From Megachile rotundata (Eukaryota > Arthropoda > Insecta > Hymenoptera > Megachilidae), in the NCBI RefSeq assembly GCF_050947335.1, contig NC_134997.1, positions 6,386,001 through 6,450,000 on the forward strand: DNA of 64,000 nucleotides. The letters run 5' to 3'. Position numbers and translations under genes: made by a program. This document shows, piece after piece, positions 11,211-23,400 of the stretch. How positions within the stretch are numbered: position 1 is the first letter of the stretch; each line of letters starts with the position of its first letter. The notes under the pieces are model-generated. The model saw only the letters and a list, made by a program, of their open reading frames with translations. It ran no database searches and had not been told where the DNA came from.

Positions 11211-11389
11211 CTCGAAGCTGTCGCTCTTGCGTCTGCGCACGCGTAATCCTCGCGCTCTGATTTTCCGAGTTTTTCCTTAATAATTAAAAAACGAAGCTTC
11301 AAACCGCATTTTTGCAGAGGGAAATCATATTCTGAATCACGTCAGCTACCCTCCATTTCAGGGACCTACACTAATTGTGAGACACCCTG
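11211..11389 (-). repeat. Right terminal inverted repeat
   Basis: Reverse complement of the left TIR, ending CACCCTG immediately before TA. Confidence 0.88.
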
Positions 11390-11589
11390 TACAGACGTTT
11401 ATATTGAAAATGAAAGAAATTCATTTCTTAAAAAAGTTTGAATTACTACATTTTTTAGTTGTGTGAAACAAATACTAAAAAATATAGAAAATTTTATTGT
11501 TGAAATTCGACTTTTTCCAGCTTTATCGTTAATAGGTCATATATCGATCAGTTGACCATAGAGCCCTAATGTACATATACAGAATGTAT

Positions 11590-12060
11590 TCAATAATATG
11601 TATGTCCACAGTATACGCATATTCGGTACCAAATGTACACAACATACAGTGTATTTTCGAAATGGTACGAAAAATGGTGAATCAATAGGGAAATAAAAAA
11701 TATGAAATACAATACGCAAAAAATATGAAGTAAAATTTGACGGTATGTTGTTGTATTTTCAAGAGAATTGAATATAAACATTTTTTAGGGATTTTTAAAG
11801 AGGTGTGCTCACAGTGTAAAATAATGAAATCAAGTTTCTGAATCCTACGGTAAACAAATATAAAACAACAGATATAATTATTAATATCTAAAATAGGTTT
11901 ATTATTTGGTTAGGTTTGTTAGGTTTGTTGAACGTTAATAAAATTAATGATTAGATTTATTTTTCACGTAAATTCACTCTGTCTTTGTACCTTATGTACA
12001 TTGTTCATATGTGTATAATAATAATATGTACAAATCACTTAAAATTTAATAAATAAACAA
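11590..12060 (-). mobile_element. Dispersed repeat family R-A, copy 2, inverted
   Basis: The reverse complement matches copy 1 (6950-7620) over several blocks: CATATTTTTT followed by CATTTTTCGTA-CATT, then AAAAACATTTTTTAGGGATT-type text, then the TTACACTGT segment and GTGAATTTACGTGAAAAAT. The minus-strand frames at 11537-11781 are within it and unrecognised. Confidence 0.65.
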
Positions 12061-12770
12061 AACAGAAATTATTATTTAAAGAAACAGTTGAACCATCTTC
12101 TTATTTCAAAAATTATTTTAATTTTTTATTTAAAAACTCGTCTTTAAAAAAAGAACATTCCACTTTTTCATCCTCTTAAAATCGCGCGAAATGGCACATA
12201 ACGCGATTAAAAAGAGGGTGAAAAAGAGTAATTCGATAAACGTTCGCTTTGCAAGCAACAGTCGCATCAGCGATAATTGCCAGTTGGTCTTTTGTAGATG
12301 ACGAAGGTCAACTATCATTATCATTTAAATCGCTCAGTCGGTGTGTACGCACGAGATCGAGGTCAAGTGTCATGCGAAACAAGCTGCATGCAAGTCGAGT
12401 AAGCTTTTGCAAAGACCACACGAACACGAGACCCAGAATGTGCGATTCGTGTCGTGGTCCTTTGTTTTCGCGTTAATACAATCTCTCTGGTTGTGCACGG
12501 CAATAAAGTAAGTAGTACGGCCACAGGTGTACAGAATCAACACAGGCATCACGACGCAATTTTTTACACGTTGGTTTACGATCATCATATATGGGGAGGT
12601 TTTTATCAACACATTTTTCAGGGTTGTTATTATGTGGAGAATAAATGTGCAGTTTTTGGAGATGAGGTGAGGAGATATTGTGGGGGTAGTATGGAAATAT
12701 TGAACTGGGTATATTGAACATTATGTATAACTGTGGAATAGAGATATAGAAGTTTTTAATGGAGAATCAG
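12061..12770. other. Unique, less AT-rich island; candidate regulatory region
   Basis: About 12240-12560 is compositionally distinct, non-repetitive and rich in CG dinucleotides. Four overlapping frames of 64-87 codons on both strands have no recognisable domain, which argues against a gene. An intronic regulatory element is possible. This is inference only. Confidence 0.4.
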
Positions 12771-13960
12771 TTGGCGGGAAGATATGAACGTTTAGGGATT
12801 TGAAGTTTTGGAGATTTGAGAGCTTAGAGATTTGAGCATTTAGGGATTTGGGAATTTGGAAATTAAGGGAATATAGGTTTGCGAATTCGAAACTTGAGAG
12901 TTTAGCGATTTAGGTATTTAGGAATTTGAGAATTTGGGGGTTGGTGAATTTCGGAATTTTAGAATTGGAATTTTGAGGATTTAGGTATTTGGGAAATGTA
13001 CGTTTCAGAATTTGGAACTTGAGATTTTAGGGATTTGAGGGTTTAGTGATTTAGGTACTTAGGAATTTGTGGAATTTAGGAATTTTTGTATAGGAAATTT
13101 GCGTATTTAGGGATTTGTGAATTTAGGAATTTTTTAATAGGAAATTTGAGTATTTAGGGATTTGTGAATTTGGGGTCTTGAGAATCTGGGGATTCGAAAA
13201 TTTGGGAATTTTAGACCTGAAGGTTTGAGAATTTTGGAAACTTGAGATTTTAGGGATTTGAGAGTTTAGTGATTTAGGCATTTAGGAATTTGTGGATTTA
13301 GGAATTTTTGTGTAGGAAATTTGTGTATTTAGGGATTTGTGAATTTGGGGTCTTGAGAATCTGGGGATTTGAGAATTTGGGAATTTTAGAACTGAAGGTT
13401 TGAGTATTTGGGGATTTGGGATTTTAGGAATTTGAAAGTTTAGTGATTTAGGTAGAGAACTTGGTAACCTGAGAATTTGGTAACTTGAGAATTTGGTAAT
13501 TTGAGAGCTTGGTAACTTGAGAACTTGGTAACCTGAGAATTTGGTAACTTGAGAATTTGGTAATTTGAGAGCTTGGTAACTTGAGAACTTGGTAACCTGA
13601 GAATTTGGTAACTTGAGAATTTGGTAATTTGAGAATTTGGTAATTTGAGAATTTGGTAATTTGAGAATTTAGTAATTTGAGAATTTGGTAATTTGAGAAT
13701 TTAATAATTTGAAAATTGGGAAATTGAGAATTTGGTAATTTTGAAAATTAGGAATTTGAGAATTTGGGAATTTAACAATTGGAGATTTGAAAATTTGTGG
13801 ATTTAAAAACTTAGGGATTTGAAATTATAGTGATTTAGGCGTTTAGGGACTCGATAATTTGGGAATTTAAAATTTGAGGTTTTGAGAATTAGGAAATTTG
13901 ACAATTTAGAAATACGAAAATTTAATGATTTGTGGAAAATTTTGGAATTTTCAGAATTTG
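12771..13960. repeat. G-rich (GGGAATTTGAGAATTT) repeat field
   Basis: A degenerate array of TTTAGGAATTTG, GGGATTTG and GAGAATTTGG words. From about 13450 to 13740 it becomes a regular 16 bp repeat (2 x 8) on TTGAGAATTTGGTAAC, with a duplicated 80 bp block (13467 and 13546). It has the same strand sense as 8190-8930. Confidence 0.9.
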
Positions 13961-16129
13961 GAAAATTTTAAATCCACAGATTTGCGAATTTGGAAATTTG
14001 AGATTTCAAAGACTTCTAGTTACAGAAATTTAGGGATTTGTAGACTTTCCAATTTGGAGACTTGATAACTAGAATTTAAAATTGGGTGATTCGAAAATTT
14101 TCTAACTTGAAAATTATGGATTTGAGAATTTAACTTTGAAACTTTAGAATTTTAGAATTTGTACATTTGAAAATTTCTAGAACCTAGAATTTAAATCAAT
14201 GCTCCACAATTATAATACATATTCCCTAGTTGATATTCTTATACATGTTACATAATATTCGGAAAAGTTTGAATCAAATCAATAATACTAATAAACGAAT
14301 AACCCAGATAAATGTAAAAGCTTGCCAAAGACCTAGAAGTTGTTCAACTTTTAAAACTCTTAAAGGAAATTGTGTCACAAATGTTGAAGAACACGTGAAC
14401 GAAATTTATTATCGTTTGAAAATCTTACGTGTCACGAAAGGCGTGCATGTTGAAATTTTTCATCATTCTGCTATAAATATTAGATTCCATAGATATTCAA
14501 ACTTTTCACGCTACGCTTTGTGCAACATTCTGCAACTATTAATATTTTACCTTGAGACACTTTTAAATTAAAGTGCAATGTATCTTTTTAAAACTATATT
14601 TTATAAACATATTAATATTTGATTTATTTAGTTTGACGTGGGTAAAAGAGTTTTTTATATCTGGACTCTTCAGAATATTTTAACAAACTATTAAAAACTT
14701 GACAAATTTTTATGAAAGTTTACATATAATTATATTTCCTGAAATTGCTTGATTAAATTTTTCTGAGAGAAAGGTATTCCAGGAGAGAGATATTTATACT
14801 TTTATTTTAGTAAAAGCATCTATAAATTACATTTCAATCCTTTTTATAATTTAAAGAATTTAACAATTAGTATTTGTCAGAAATACTTAAAAAAACATTA
14901 TAAATATTTAACGAAAATTTATTGCTCTTTAATATAGCGATGTAAGGAAGAATAAATTAATTAGAATTCTGTAGTTTCCATAAGTCGGCCATCATTAATT
15001 AGAACGTACCTCAACATGGCGACACGAGAGACTACAGCGCGCGAAATTTAAAATATGTAAATTTGATCAGTAAATCATTTCTAAATCCTTCATCGTTTAC
15101 AAAAATCAATAAGTAATACTAGTTTAATTAGTTTATTATTCATATACGGTAATTGATATTAACTGACCGTTAAAAAGATCTTTACATAAGATTAATATTA
15201 ACGCATATTGTTTAACGACGTAACGCAGTAACGCGCGATCAAAAAATCGACAGTCGATTGAGACACGTCGAGACATTTACGTCGATGGTTACGAAAAAAT
15301 AATACTAATCTACATCAAATACGAGTTCATTATTTTCCTGATTAAGAATACTGTAACAATATTAGTGAAACGTATTTTAGCAGAAACGTATTTTCGTTAA
15401 ATCTATTTTGTACGGTAATGTTAACTTTCTAAACAGTTCAGTAAAGAAATGTATTTTGTACGGTAGTGTTAACTTTCTAAACAGTTCAGTGAAGAAATAT
15501 ATGATTCCGCAGGAAATCACCTGTTGAAATTAAACTAAATCGATTCGTGCTACGCTCGGCGACAATGAATTAAACGCTTTGTTATCTTGATGGAGTCACA
15601 CGTTTCACAAACTAGCCGCAAGCTAAAACGTCGCGAAATATCAAAGAACGGAGGAATTCATTTAGGAGCCCTCCTTTGTTCCGACATAACCTCTATACAA
15701 GTGCAAATGGAACAGATAACAACCCATCCTCGTAAACAAATAGAAACAAAAGCACCGCGTATTTTACAACCGGTGTTTTCGTGCCATTTTGTATTCGGGT
15801 AGTTACGATTCGTTAGAAAATAAACTCGTGAAAAGTGGATGTACATGAAAATAATCGATATGGTTGGTTAGTTTGCATGCTGCTCGTTTAGTCCCATCGC
15901 ATTTGTTACTTCCGATTGCTTCGTCCGAGAATGAAATGTCAGATAATAAACGAAGATAAACTTTCATCAATTTTATGGACGCCATGTTTGTTTTAACATT
16001 GTTTGTTTCTATTGACTCGTTTGTTTGTAGCTGGTTAATTTTGTAACAATTAAAATTTATAGTAGGAAAATGGAAAAAATTGTTAGACACAAAATTTCTA
16101 AAATTTAACAGTATCATAGTTTCAAAGTG
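13961..16129. other. AT-rich intron, one local duplication, no gene seen
   Basis: Decayed repeat words continue to about 14200, then unique sequence. At 15403-15501 a ~50 bp unit containing TTAACTTTCTAAACAGTTCA is duplicated in tandem. Frames at 14230-14571 (113 codons), 15587-15802 and 15803-16117 have no recognisable domain and sit in AT-rich DNA. Confidence 0.5.
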
Positions 16130-16480
16130 TGTAAGTTGAAAAATTCAAAATTTTAAAATATGGTTTGTAAAATTCCAAAGTTTCAAACCTTCAATATTTA
16201 AAGATTCAAAATATAAGAATTATAAATTTGCAAACTTTAAAAATTCATAATTTCTAAATTTCAAAATATCAAAAGCTTAATAATTTACAAGTTCCAGAGT
16301 TGAAAATTGAAAAATTCTAAAAAACCAAAGGTTAAAGATTCTAAATTTTCAACATTAAAAAATTCGTAATTTTATTATTCTAAAATTGAGAAATTTAGAA
16401 CTCCATAACACGAAAATTAAAAAATTAAAAGTTCCAAAGTTGAGAAATTAAAAAATAAAAAATTTTACAGTATTACTTAA
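16130..16480. repeat. Degenerate AAAATTC-type repeat
   Basis: Short words (AAAATTCAAAA, TTCAAAGT, AAATTTAGAA) recur without strict phase. Confidence 0.55.
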
Positions 16481-17139
16481 CCATTTCATGAACTGTAAAA
16501 ATAATGTACCATGTGTACCACATTTTTGGCAATTTTCCAGAAAACTTGTTTCAAAAGTTATTAACTCTACGTGTCTAATTTTCTGCGTCGATGAAAAAAA
16601 TTATAAAGTAGACACGTTTGGCAGCGTCCTATAATTTGTTTTGTTACGATACATGTAGGTCACGCCGGTACGCAGTGAAATTACGGGGAAGAAAAGTTTT
16701 GAATTTACAACAGAAATTTGATATGTTATCTCAAAGTGACTCGGGTGCATACAGAGTTAACAGAATCAGGTTTCGTTAAAAATGCAAACGTTTTGTAGAC
16801 AACTCCACAGACAGGAATGCTTGCGTTTGTGACACGGCTTGTGTTAAAATAATTAAAACAACTTGAACAATGGCTGTGATGCTAATATGAAAGCAGATCG
16901 CGTTGCGTTCTACTAAAAGTGCTTTTAAATTAATTACCGGAAGAATATTTTGCGTATAATATAATCTAGAAAGTATTTGTGTTTATAATTTAAATTATTT
17001 TCAACAGTCAAAATTATGGTTTATAATTTTGTTTTAAAAAATAATTAGTGAAAAATTAAATTCATTGCATGCAGAATGTGTACATATAATGAATTTAATT
17101 ATAGAAGTTTTTAAAAATAATAAAATTGTATTATATAAT
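16481..17139. other. AT-rich intron, no gene seen
   Basis: Unique sequence with no open frame of note. Confidence 0.5.
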
Positions 17140-17400
17140 TATATTGTCGTAATACATTAAATAAATATTGTATTAAATCCAATAAATAAATGTTGTAATA
17201 AATTCAATAAAAATTAAATAAATGAATATTGTAAAAAATTTAATAAATTAACATTGTAGCACATTAAATAAATAAATATTGTAATAAATTCACTAAATAA
17301 ACATTGTAGGATTAAATAAATAAGCATAGTAATAAATTAATTGAATAAAATTGTAACACATTAAAAAATACTGTAACAATAAATGAAATAAATAAATGAA
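17140..17400. repeat. AATAAATA-type repeat, copy 1 of a dispersed pair
   Basis: Tandem AATAAATATTGTAATAAATT-like units of about 35-50 bp. A ~120 bp stretch containing TTAACATTGTAGCACATTAA is repeated at 18595-18725. Confidence 0.75.
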
Positions 17401-18594
17401 GAAAATTGTTTCATAAGTTTGTATAAAATTAAACATTAAATGTCTTTAAAAATCTAAAGATCGTGATATTACCTCCGACGCAGTTTTTAAAAATGCAGGC
17501 CGTAACATAACCTCTTTTAAGGATGTTTAGAGCTGAATAAACCGCGGAATTAGTTCGTGAAAAAGTGCAGGTAAACTGAGCTTGATAAAACACTTGCAGG
17601 TGCTGTTAATAAACTTCATGAATTAATTTGTTACGTTAGAAGGATAAATTCGCAAAGTCGATGAATGTAGGTATACGTAAACTAGAAGTTTTGTTTATGA
17701 TCCCACAGCACAAAAGCACCTCGCTTTACAGCAACTTTTTAACCGCATTCACTTCGCAGTCTCATGTGCTTGATGAGTTTGTAACTTTCGAGAATGTCGC
17801 TGGATAAGCGAAATATCAACAGTCATTTTACACTAATAAACTGAATAATTATTATTTTTTTAAATAGGATAGAAAAGAAACGATCGAAAGAACATAACCT
17901 CTAATTTTCTAGTTCCAACAAAATGGCGATATTTTCATTCAAATAATTTTTTGGTGATATTTTGAAAATTAAAATACTGTAAAAAGAAAGTCGTTTGAGC
18001 GAAATAATATTTAAGGAGAAAATGTATAAGCGTCCTGTCTTCTGATCGTACATCAATTTTGTTATTTAAGTAAGCTTAACTTTCAGCTTTCGAAAGTGAA
18101 CTACAAAGTACGTTGTCTCGAGTTACTACCCGGTTCTGCATTACTTTGAAAACTTTTCAACAACATTACAACATGAAAGTCTAATATAATATGTTCGAGC
18201 CTTGGGTTATGTTACTTTGAGGAATAATAACGTTGGTTATCGATAGACACGAAACTTGGTAAAAGTTCCCATGAATTTCTCATGACTATTTGGTTAAATC
18301 AATACTACATAGAATTTACATGATATAATAGTAAACTATACTATACTAAATGTATTATTATAATTATGTACTTTATATAAAAGTATCAATAAATATTTAT
18401 TGTACTCTTCATTATTTATAATTATAGTGCACTTTCATATTCACATCAATACATTCTAATTAATACAACAGCTTTTTAATATTTATATTATTGTGTTATA
18501 AATAAATTTTGTTGATTATAGAATTTTCCAAGAAAAATTCTTTTTATGTTTTACAAGTTTCTATCACAAATTAATATTTTATAAAAATTATATT
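17401..18594. other. AT-rich intron, no gene seen
   Basis: Unique sequence between the two AATAAATA copies. Nothing recognisable. Confidence 0.5.
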
Positions 18595-18725
18595 GTATTA
18601 ATATATTAAATAAATATTGTATTAAATTCAATAAATAGATATTGCAATAAATTCAATAAATATTAAATAAATGAATATTGTAACAAATTTAATAAATTAA
18701 CATTGTAGCACATTAAATAAATAAT
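18595..18725. repeat. AATAAATA-type repeat, copy 2
   Basis: Same order of words as 17150-17275 with few substitutions, including TTAACATTGTAGCACATTAA. This suggests a segmental duplication within the intron. Confidence 0.75.
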
Positions 18726-19404
18726 CTTTTACAAGTTTCTATCACAAATATTTCATAAAAATGAAGTTGTACAAAGTTTTGTAACAAAAGAAATAATTTT
18801 AATAATTCCATTTTGAATAATAAATGTATGAACGAATGAATTTTTTCTGTTTTAGAAATTTATTTATTAACGTTGTTGTACAACAGATATTTGACAAAAT
18901 ATTCCAAGTTTTAACTACGAGATCATTATTATCTGTGAAGTTATGATTATAAGCATTGCAATAGAACATGAAACATCCAATCAGATACTATCATAAACCT
19001 TTCTTCAAAGCTAGGAGACAATGCTGGACGTCAGACAATGCTGCTCTAAAACGAACACTTCGACATAAGAACGGTGGTGACGGTAGTCATAGTCATTGTT
19101 TCACAGATGCTTGCCACGTCAAGGCTGCAATTGATTTCTCAGTCGAGGATGCGATTCTGTCTTTACAATAGCGAGATACAAGTATTCTTGACAATCTATC
19201 AATTTTAAATTTTCTAATTATTCCATTTCTGCGTTTGTAAATTTTTAAATTATTCAATTTCTACGTTTTTAAATTTTCAAATTACTAAATTTAGAAATTT
19301 GCAGATTTTCAAGTTACTAAATTTAGAAATTTGCAAATTTTTAAATTCCCAACATTCGGATTTGCATATTTCCTATTTTCATATTTTTGAATTCATCTGT
19401 TTTC
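18726..19404. other. AT-rich intron, no gene seen
   Basis: A 67-codon frame at 18968-19171 has no recognisable domain. From 19200 to 19390 there are decayed AAATTTAGAAATTTGC repeats. Confidence 0.45.
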
Positions 19405-19680
19405 AAAGGGTATAGTCGGATAAGGTGGTCAAATGTGTCCTTGATTCAAATGAGAAACCCAATTCGTCAGTCGTTAGTATATCCAAAAAAAACATGTCAC
19501 ACCAAATTTCAACCCCCTATCTCATCCGTGAGGGTAGTGAAAAGGAAAAAACGAAATTTCGGTTTTTGGCCCATTTTGCCTATTTAATTTCGTACAAAAA
19601 TTCTGAAAAAATTTTGAGACATTGAGATGCTTGTAGCGCATATTATTGAATTTTTACAGATTTTTTTATCACAAATTGTA
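19405..19680 (+). mobile_element. Fragment of dispersed family R-B
   Basis: The stretch GGATAAGGTGGTCAAA and the ~110 bp after it (CAAATGA, CAATTCG, AACCCCCTAT) match 49147-49260. No right end is found here. It is probably the left part of a decayed transposon. The frames in it are short and unrecognised. Confidence 0.55.
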
Positions 19681-20454
19681 GACGGTGCGAATTACTTGTA
19701 CGTAAATACGTCGAAATATACGTGTTCTGTGTACACACAATTTGTTTAATTTAAATCCTAAAAATTTCGTTTAATATAATCCTGTTGCAAGTGATAAAAA
19801 ATAGTTTATACAGAAGAATAGATGTAAAGAAGATATAATGTATACTGTCGAATAAGAACGTACGTTAAGAAAAGAGTGTCTAGTGAAATCCTATTTCTCT
19901 TTTAGTAAAAAGAACACGAAACACGTTGACGTGCTTTTACCGTGTCTCCCACGTTTTGCGAACTGTTTCAATATTCGAATGGTCAGAATACACTGCAGGG
20001 GATTAGATTAGAATTCGCAACGCATTCAACTTCATTTTCAGGTTATGTTCGCAACCGTTCCGTCCGATGTCTGCGTATCCCCCTAGAGCAGGAATTAATT
20101 AAAGATCTGCTTGAAAGCGGTTCTCGTAGAATATACGAGACTCGAGGGAAAATTCTGCGGAAAAACTGTGAAACAACGATGTACCGCCTTTCCATTGCAC
20201 AGTTTTCTTCTTTTCGCGCTTCTTTGCAACTCCTATTAGTGGCTTGTTTCCATCTCCTACACAGGAGATAAAACTTGCCTTCTGTTGGCCTTCGTTAGAG
20301 TTAAATTTCTTTTCATGTTGAAGAATTTTTATTCATGTACAAATATCAATTTTTCATTCCACTAAAGAAACCTTATTAAACTTTAACTGATTTTTACAAG
20401 GTAGTAAACGTTTTATGCATTATTCGCTCTTTCATACTTTTTATTCAGTCAGTA
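19681..20454. other. Unique intron island, no gene seen
   Basis: A 109-codon frame at 19942-20271 lies in a slightly GC-richer stretch but shows no recognisable domain and no plausible start context. I regard it as chance. Confidence 0.4.
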
Positions 20455-21115
20455 TTAGAGGTTAGGTTTTTTTTGTTTTAGCGACAGAGGTTCTGTATAT
20501 TCTTTTACTATTAGAATATATTTTTTATTATTAGAGATTAGGCTTAATCTTTTATTTTATTAGTAGAAGTTAGATTTATTTGTTTTTAGTGTCAGAGATT
20601 CTGTGTATTTTTTATCATTAAAAATTAGGCTTGTCCTTTTATCTTATTATTAGAGGTCAGGTTTATTTTTTTTCAGAGGTTCTGCGTATTCTTGTATTAT
20701 TAAAATATATTTTTTACTATTAGAAATTAGGTTTGTTCTCTTATTTTATTATTAGAGGTTAGATTTATTATTTTATTTCAGTGTAAGGTTTATTGTTTTT
20801 CAATAGTGAAAATTGTTTTTTATTTTAATACTGGAGGTTAGATTTATTATTTTATTTCAGTGTAAGGTTTATTGTTTTTCAATAGTGAAAATTGTTTTTT
20901 ATTTCAATGTTAGAGATTAGTTTTATTCTTTTATTTCAATAGTAGCAATTATGTTTAATTTTTAATTCCAATATAAAATGTTATTGTTAAGGTTTATTGT
21001 TACACTGTAGTATTAGAGGCTAGGATTTTATTTTAATATTAAAGGTTATGTTTATTATGTTATTTCAATATTAGAGGTTTATTAATTTATTTCAATATGA
21101 GAAATTAGGTTACTG
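20455..21115. repeat. T-rich repeat on AGAGGTTAGRTTTATT
   Basis: Degenerate units of about 75-100 bp. Two adjacent near-identical copies begin at about 20756 and 20836 (TTAGATTTATTATTTTATTT, then CAGTGTAAGGTTTATTG). Confidence 0.8.
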
Positions 21116-21700
21116 ATTATCGCAGAATAAACTACCGAATAATTTATATCATATTATTCCACTCTAAAAATACTGAATGTTTAACCAAACAGTTCTACCG
21201 TTCCTGTTTCGTTAAATATAAATTCTCCCTCAGAAGTTTTAATTAAATCAAATTTCATGTGTACTTATAATAATTAAATGTTGGATATATTTCCGTAAAT
21301 CCGTCGCAGTTAATTGTAGACACGGGATCAGGTTATAAGTTTAACGAACGGCAACTCTTAAAGTTAATTAGTGACACGAATGCCACGCTTCATTATCGTG
21401 ATCGTATATTGTGATTACACGCTCAATTAAACGGGGTCCTGAGGTGTTATTGGCAACCGGCTAAACTTTTGAATATATTATGCGATAACTGACCTAGAGG
21501 TGCCCATAGTGCAATTCATTTTATATTTAGTGCCCGTTGGAACGTAATTTACTGCGGTTAAACAACGGATGTTATTTAAACGACATACGTCCATTTTGAT
21601 GCAATTTTGATATATGTAACTGTTCTGGAATTTAGGCACATTTAGTGTATTTGTATTGTATCATTCATTATTACTAATTCTGTTATGGTGAAACAATACG
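21116..21700. other. Unique intron sequence, no gene seen
   Basis: Non-repetitive, with nothing recognisable. Confidence 0.5.
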
Positions 21701-22660
21701 TTAGTGAAACAATGGAATAGTAATGTAATAAAATAATAAAATGGTAAAATTATAGAATAGTAAAATGTTAAATTTGTGAAGCAGCAAACTAACAAAATAA
21801 TATAGGAGGAAAATTATAAAATAATAAAATAGTAAAAAGATAATAGTAATAAGATAATAAGTAATGAGGTAATAAAATAGTAAAATAGTATAATAGCAAA
21901 ATATCAAAACGGTAAAAAAGAAAAACAGCAAAATAACAAAATAGCAATACATCAAAAAGGCCAAGCAGCGATATAATAAAATAACAAATTAACAAAATAG
22001 CATAATAGTAAAGTTGCAAAATAGCAAACTAACAAAATAATTCAGAAGGAAACTGATGAAGTAATAAAATAGTGAAATATAAAAATAGTAAGATAATAAG
22101 TAATGAGGTAATAAAATAGTAAAATAGTATAATAGCAAAATATCAAAACGGTAAAAAAGAAAAACAGCAAAATAACAAAATAGCAATACATCAGAAAGGC
22201 CAAGCAGCAATATAATAAAATAACAAACTAACAAAATAGCATAATAGTAAAGTTGCAAAATAGCAAATTAACAAAAGAATTCAGAAGGAAAATTATAAAA
22301 TAATAAAATAGTGAAATATAAAAATAGTAAGATAATAAGCAATAAGGTAATAAAATAGTAAACTATTATAATAGCGAAATACCAAAACAGTAAAAAAGAA
22401 AAACAGCAAAAGAATAAAATAGCAATACAGCAAGAAGTAAAACCAGCAATATAATAAAATAACAGGTTAACAAAATAGCATAATAGTAAAGTTGCAAAAT
22501 AGTAAAATATAAAGGAGCAATATAATAATAAAATAAAGCAGAAAATTTATAAAATAGTAAAATAACAAAGAAGCAATATAATAATAGAATAAAGTAATAA
22601 ATAGTAAAATAGTAAAACAGCAAAATATCAAAACCGAAAAACAGTGAAATAGTAAAGCAC
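21701..22660. repeat. ~240 bp tandem repeat, about 3.5 copies
   Basis: The landmark TAATGAGGTAATAAAATAGT occurs at 21862 and 22101, with a variant at 22341 (spacing 239 and 240 bp). The internal text is AAAATAGCAAAATA-type ~9 bp words. Copies 1 and 2 are nearly identical and copy 3 is more diverged. Hydrophobic minus-strand frames (Tyr/Leu/Phe-rich) are artefacts of these A-rich words. Confidence 0.92.
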
Positions 22661-23400
22661 TAGGTCAACATTGAAAACAACGTTCAAACCTAAAAGTTGA
22701 AATTTCAATTTAAATTCCACCTTCAGTAAATTCGTTTTAAAAAATAAAACAAATTCCAATAAATTCATACGGCCACCTAACTTAATTATAATTTCTCAAT
22801 CACCTTCATAAATTCTCTTAAAAATTAACTTTACAAATACGTTTGAATACGAGTTCAGTTTTGTGCAAACAATTGTAGGACACAAAGTTTTGCAAATATC
22901 GTTGAAACCGTTCACTGTATTATTTGAAATGTATCAAATTACCACGTCAGCGAACATAACCTACACGGAAATATTGAAACACACACAGATCGATCGTAAC
23001 GAAAGGTAGAATACCAGAAATAACTTTAACAATCGGTTTTCGTTGAACTCAAAAAGCACACAGGAAAATATATCAGTTAGATATTTCAATCCGTGATACT
23101 GTATTTATCGAGGACGTTGCTTTAAATATCGACGAATAACACGATCAAACGAGCTGCTGACCTCGATACGCGAAATTTTTATAAAGCTCAGTGAAATCTA
23201 TATCAACAATAAAAACTATTAACCCGTGCAGTCATCAATATTTTTCTGAGCGTTGCTGTTTGTTTTCTTTTCGTATTTACACAGCCATCGCACAGACAAA
23301 TTTTACAGCATGGAAACGTTTCAACAACCGGATTTTTATAAAAATAACTTTGTACAATTAAATGTGCAGTTCACATGAACGTCCAAATACAATAGCGACT
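22661..23400. other. Unique intron sequence, no gene seen
   Basis: Non-repetitive AT-rich sequence with no open frame of note. Confidence 0.5.

Larger units (their letters stand above)
10277..11389. mobile_element. Non-autonomous TIR element with minisatellite core
   Basis: A 1113 bp element bounded by terminal inverted repeats of ~179 bp, starting CAAGCTGTCTTAC on the left and CAGGGTGTCTCAC on the reversed right, and flanked on both sides by TA (10275-10276 and 11390-11391). A TA duplication fits Tc1/mariner-type integration. There is no transposase frame: almost all of the interior is a 15 bp minisatellite. The two repeats agree at roughly 88% by eye, so the insertion is not very recent. 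Superfamily assignment beyond the TA rule is inference. Confidence 0.85.

Noticed and set aside
21701..22660. Tyr/Leu/Phe-rich minus-strand frames resembling membrane proteins
   Set aside because: Antisense reading of AAAATAGCAAAATA-type words in a 240 bp tandem repeat.
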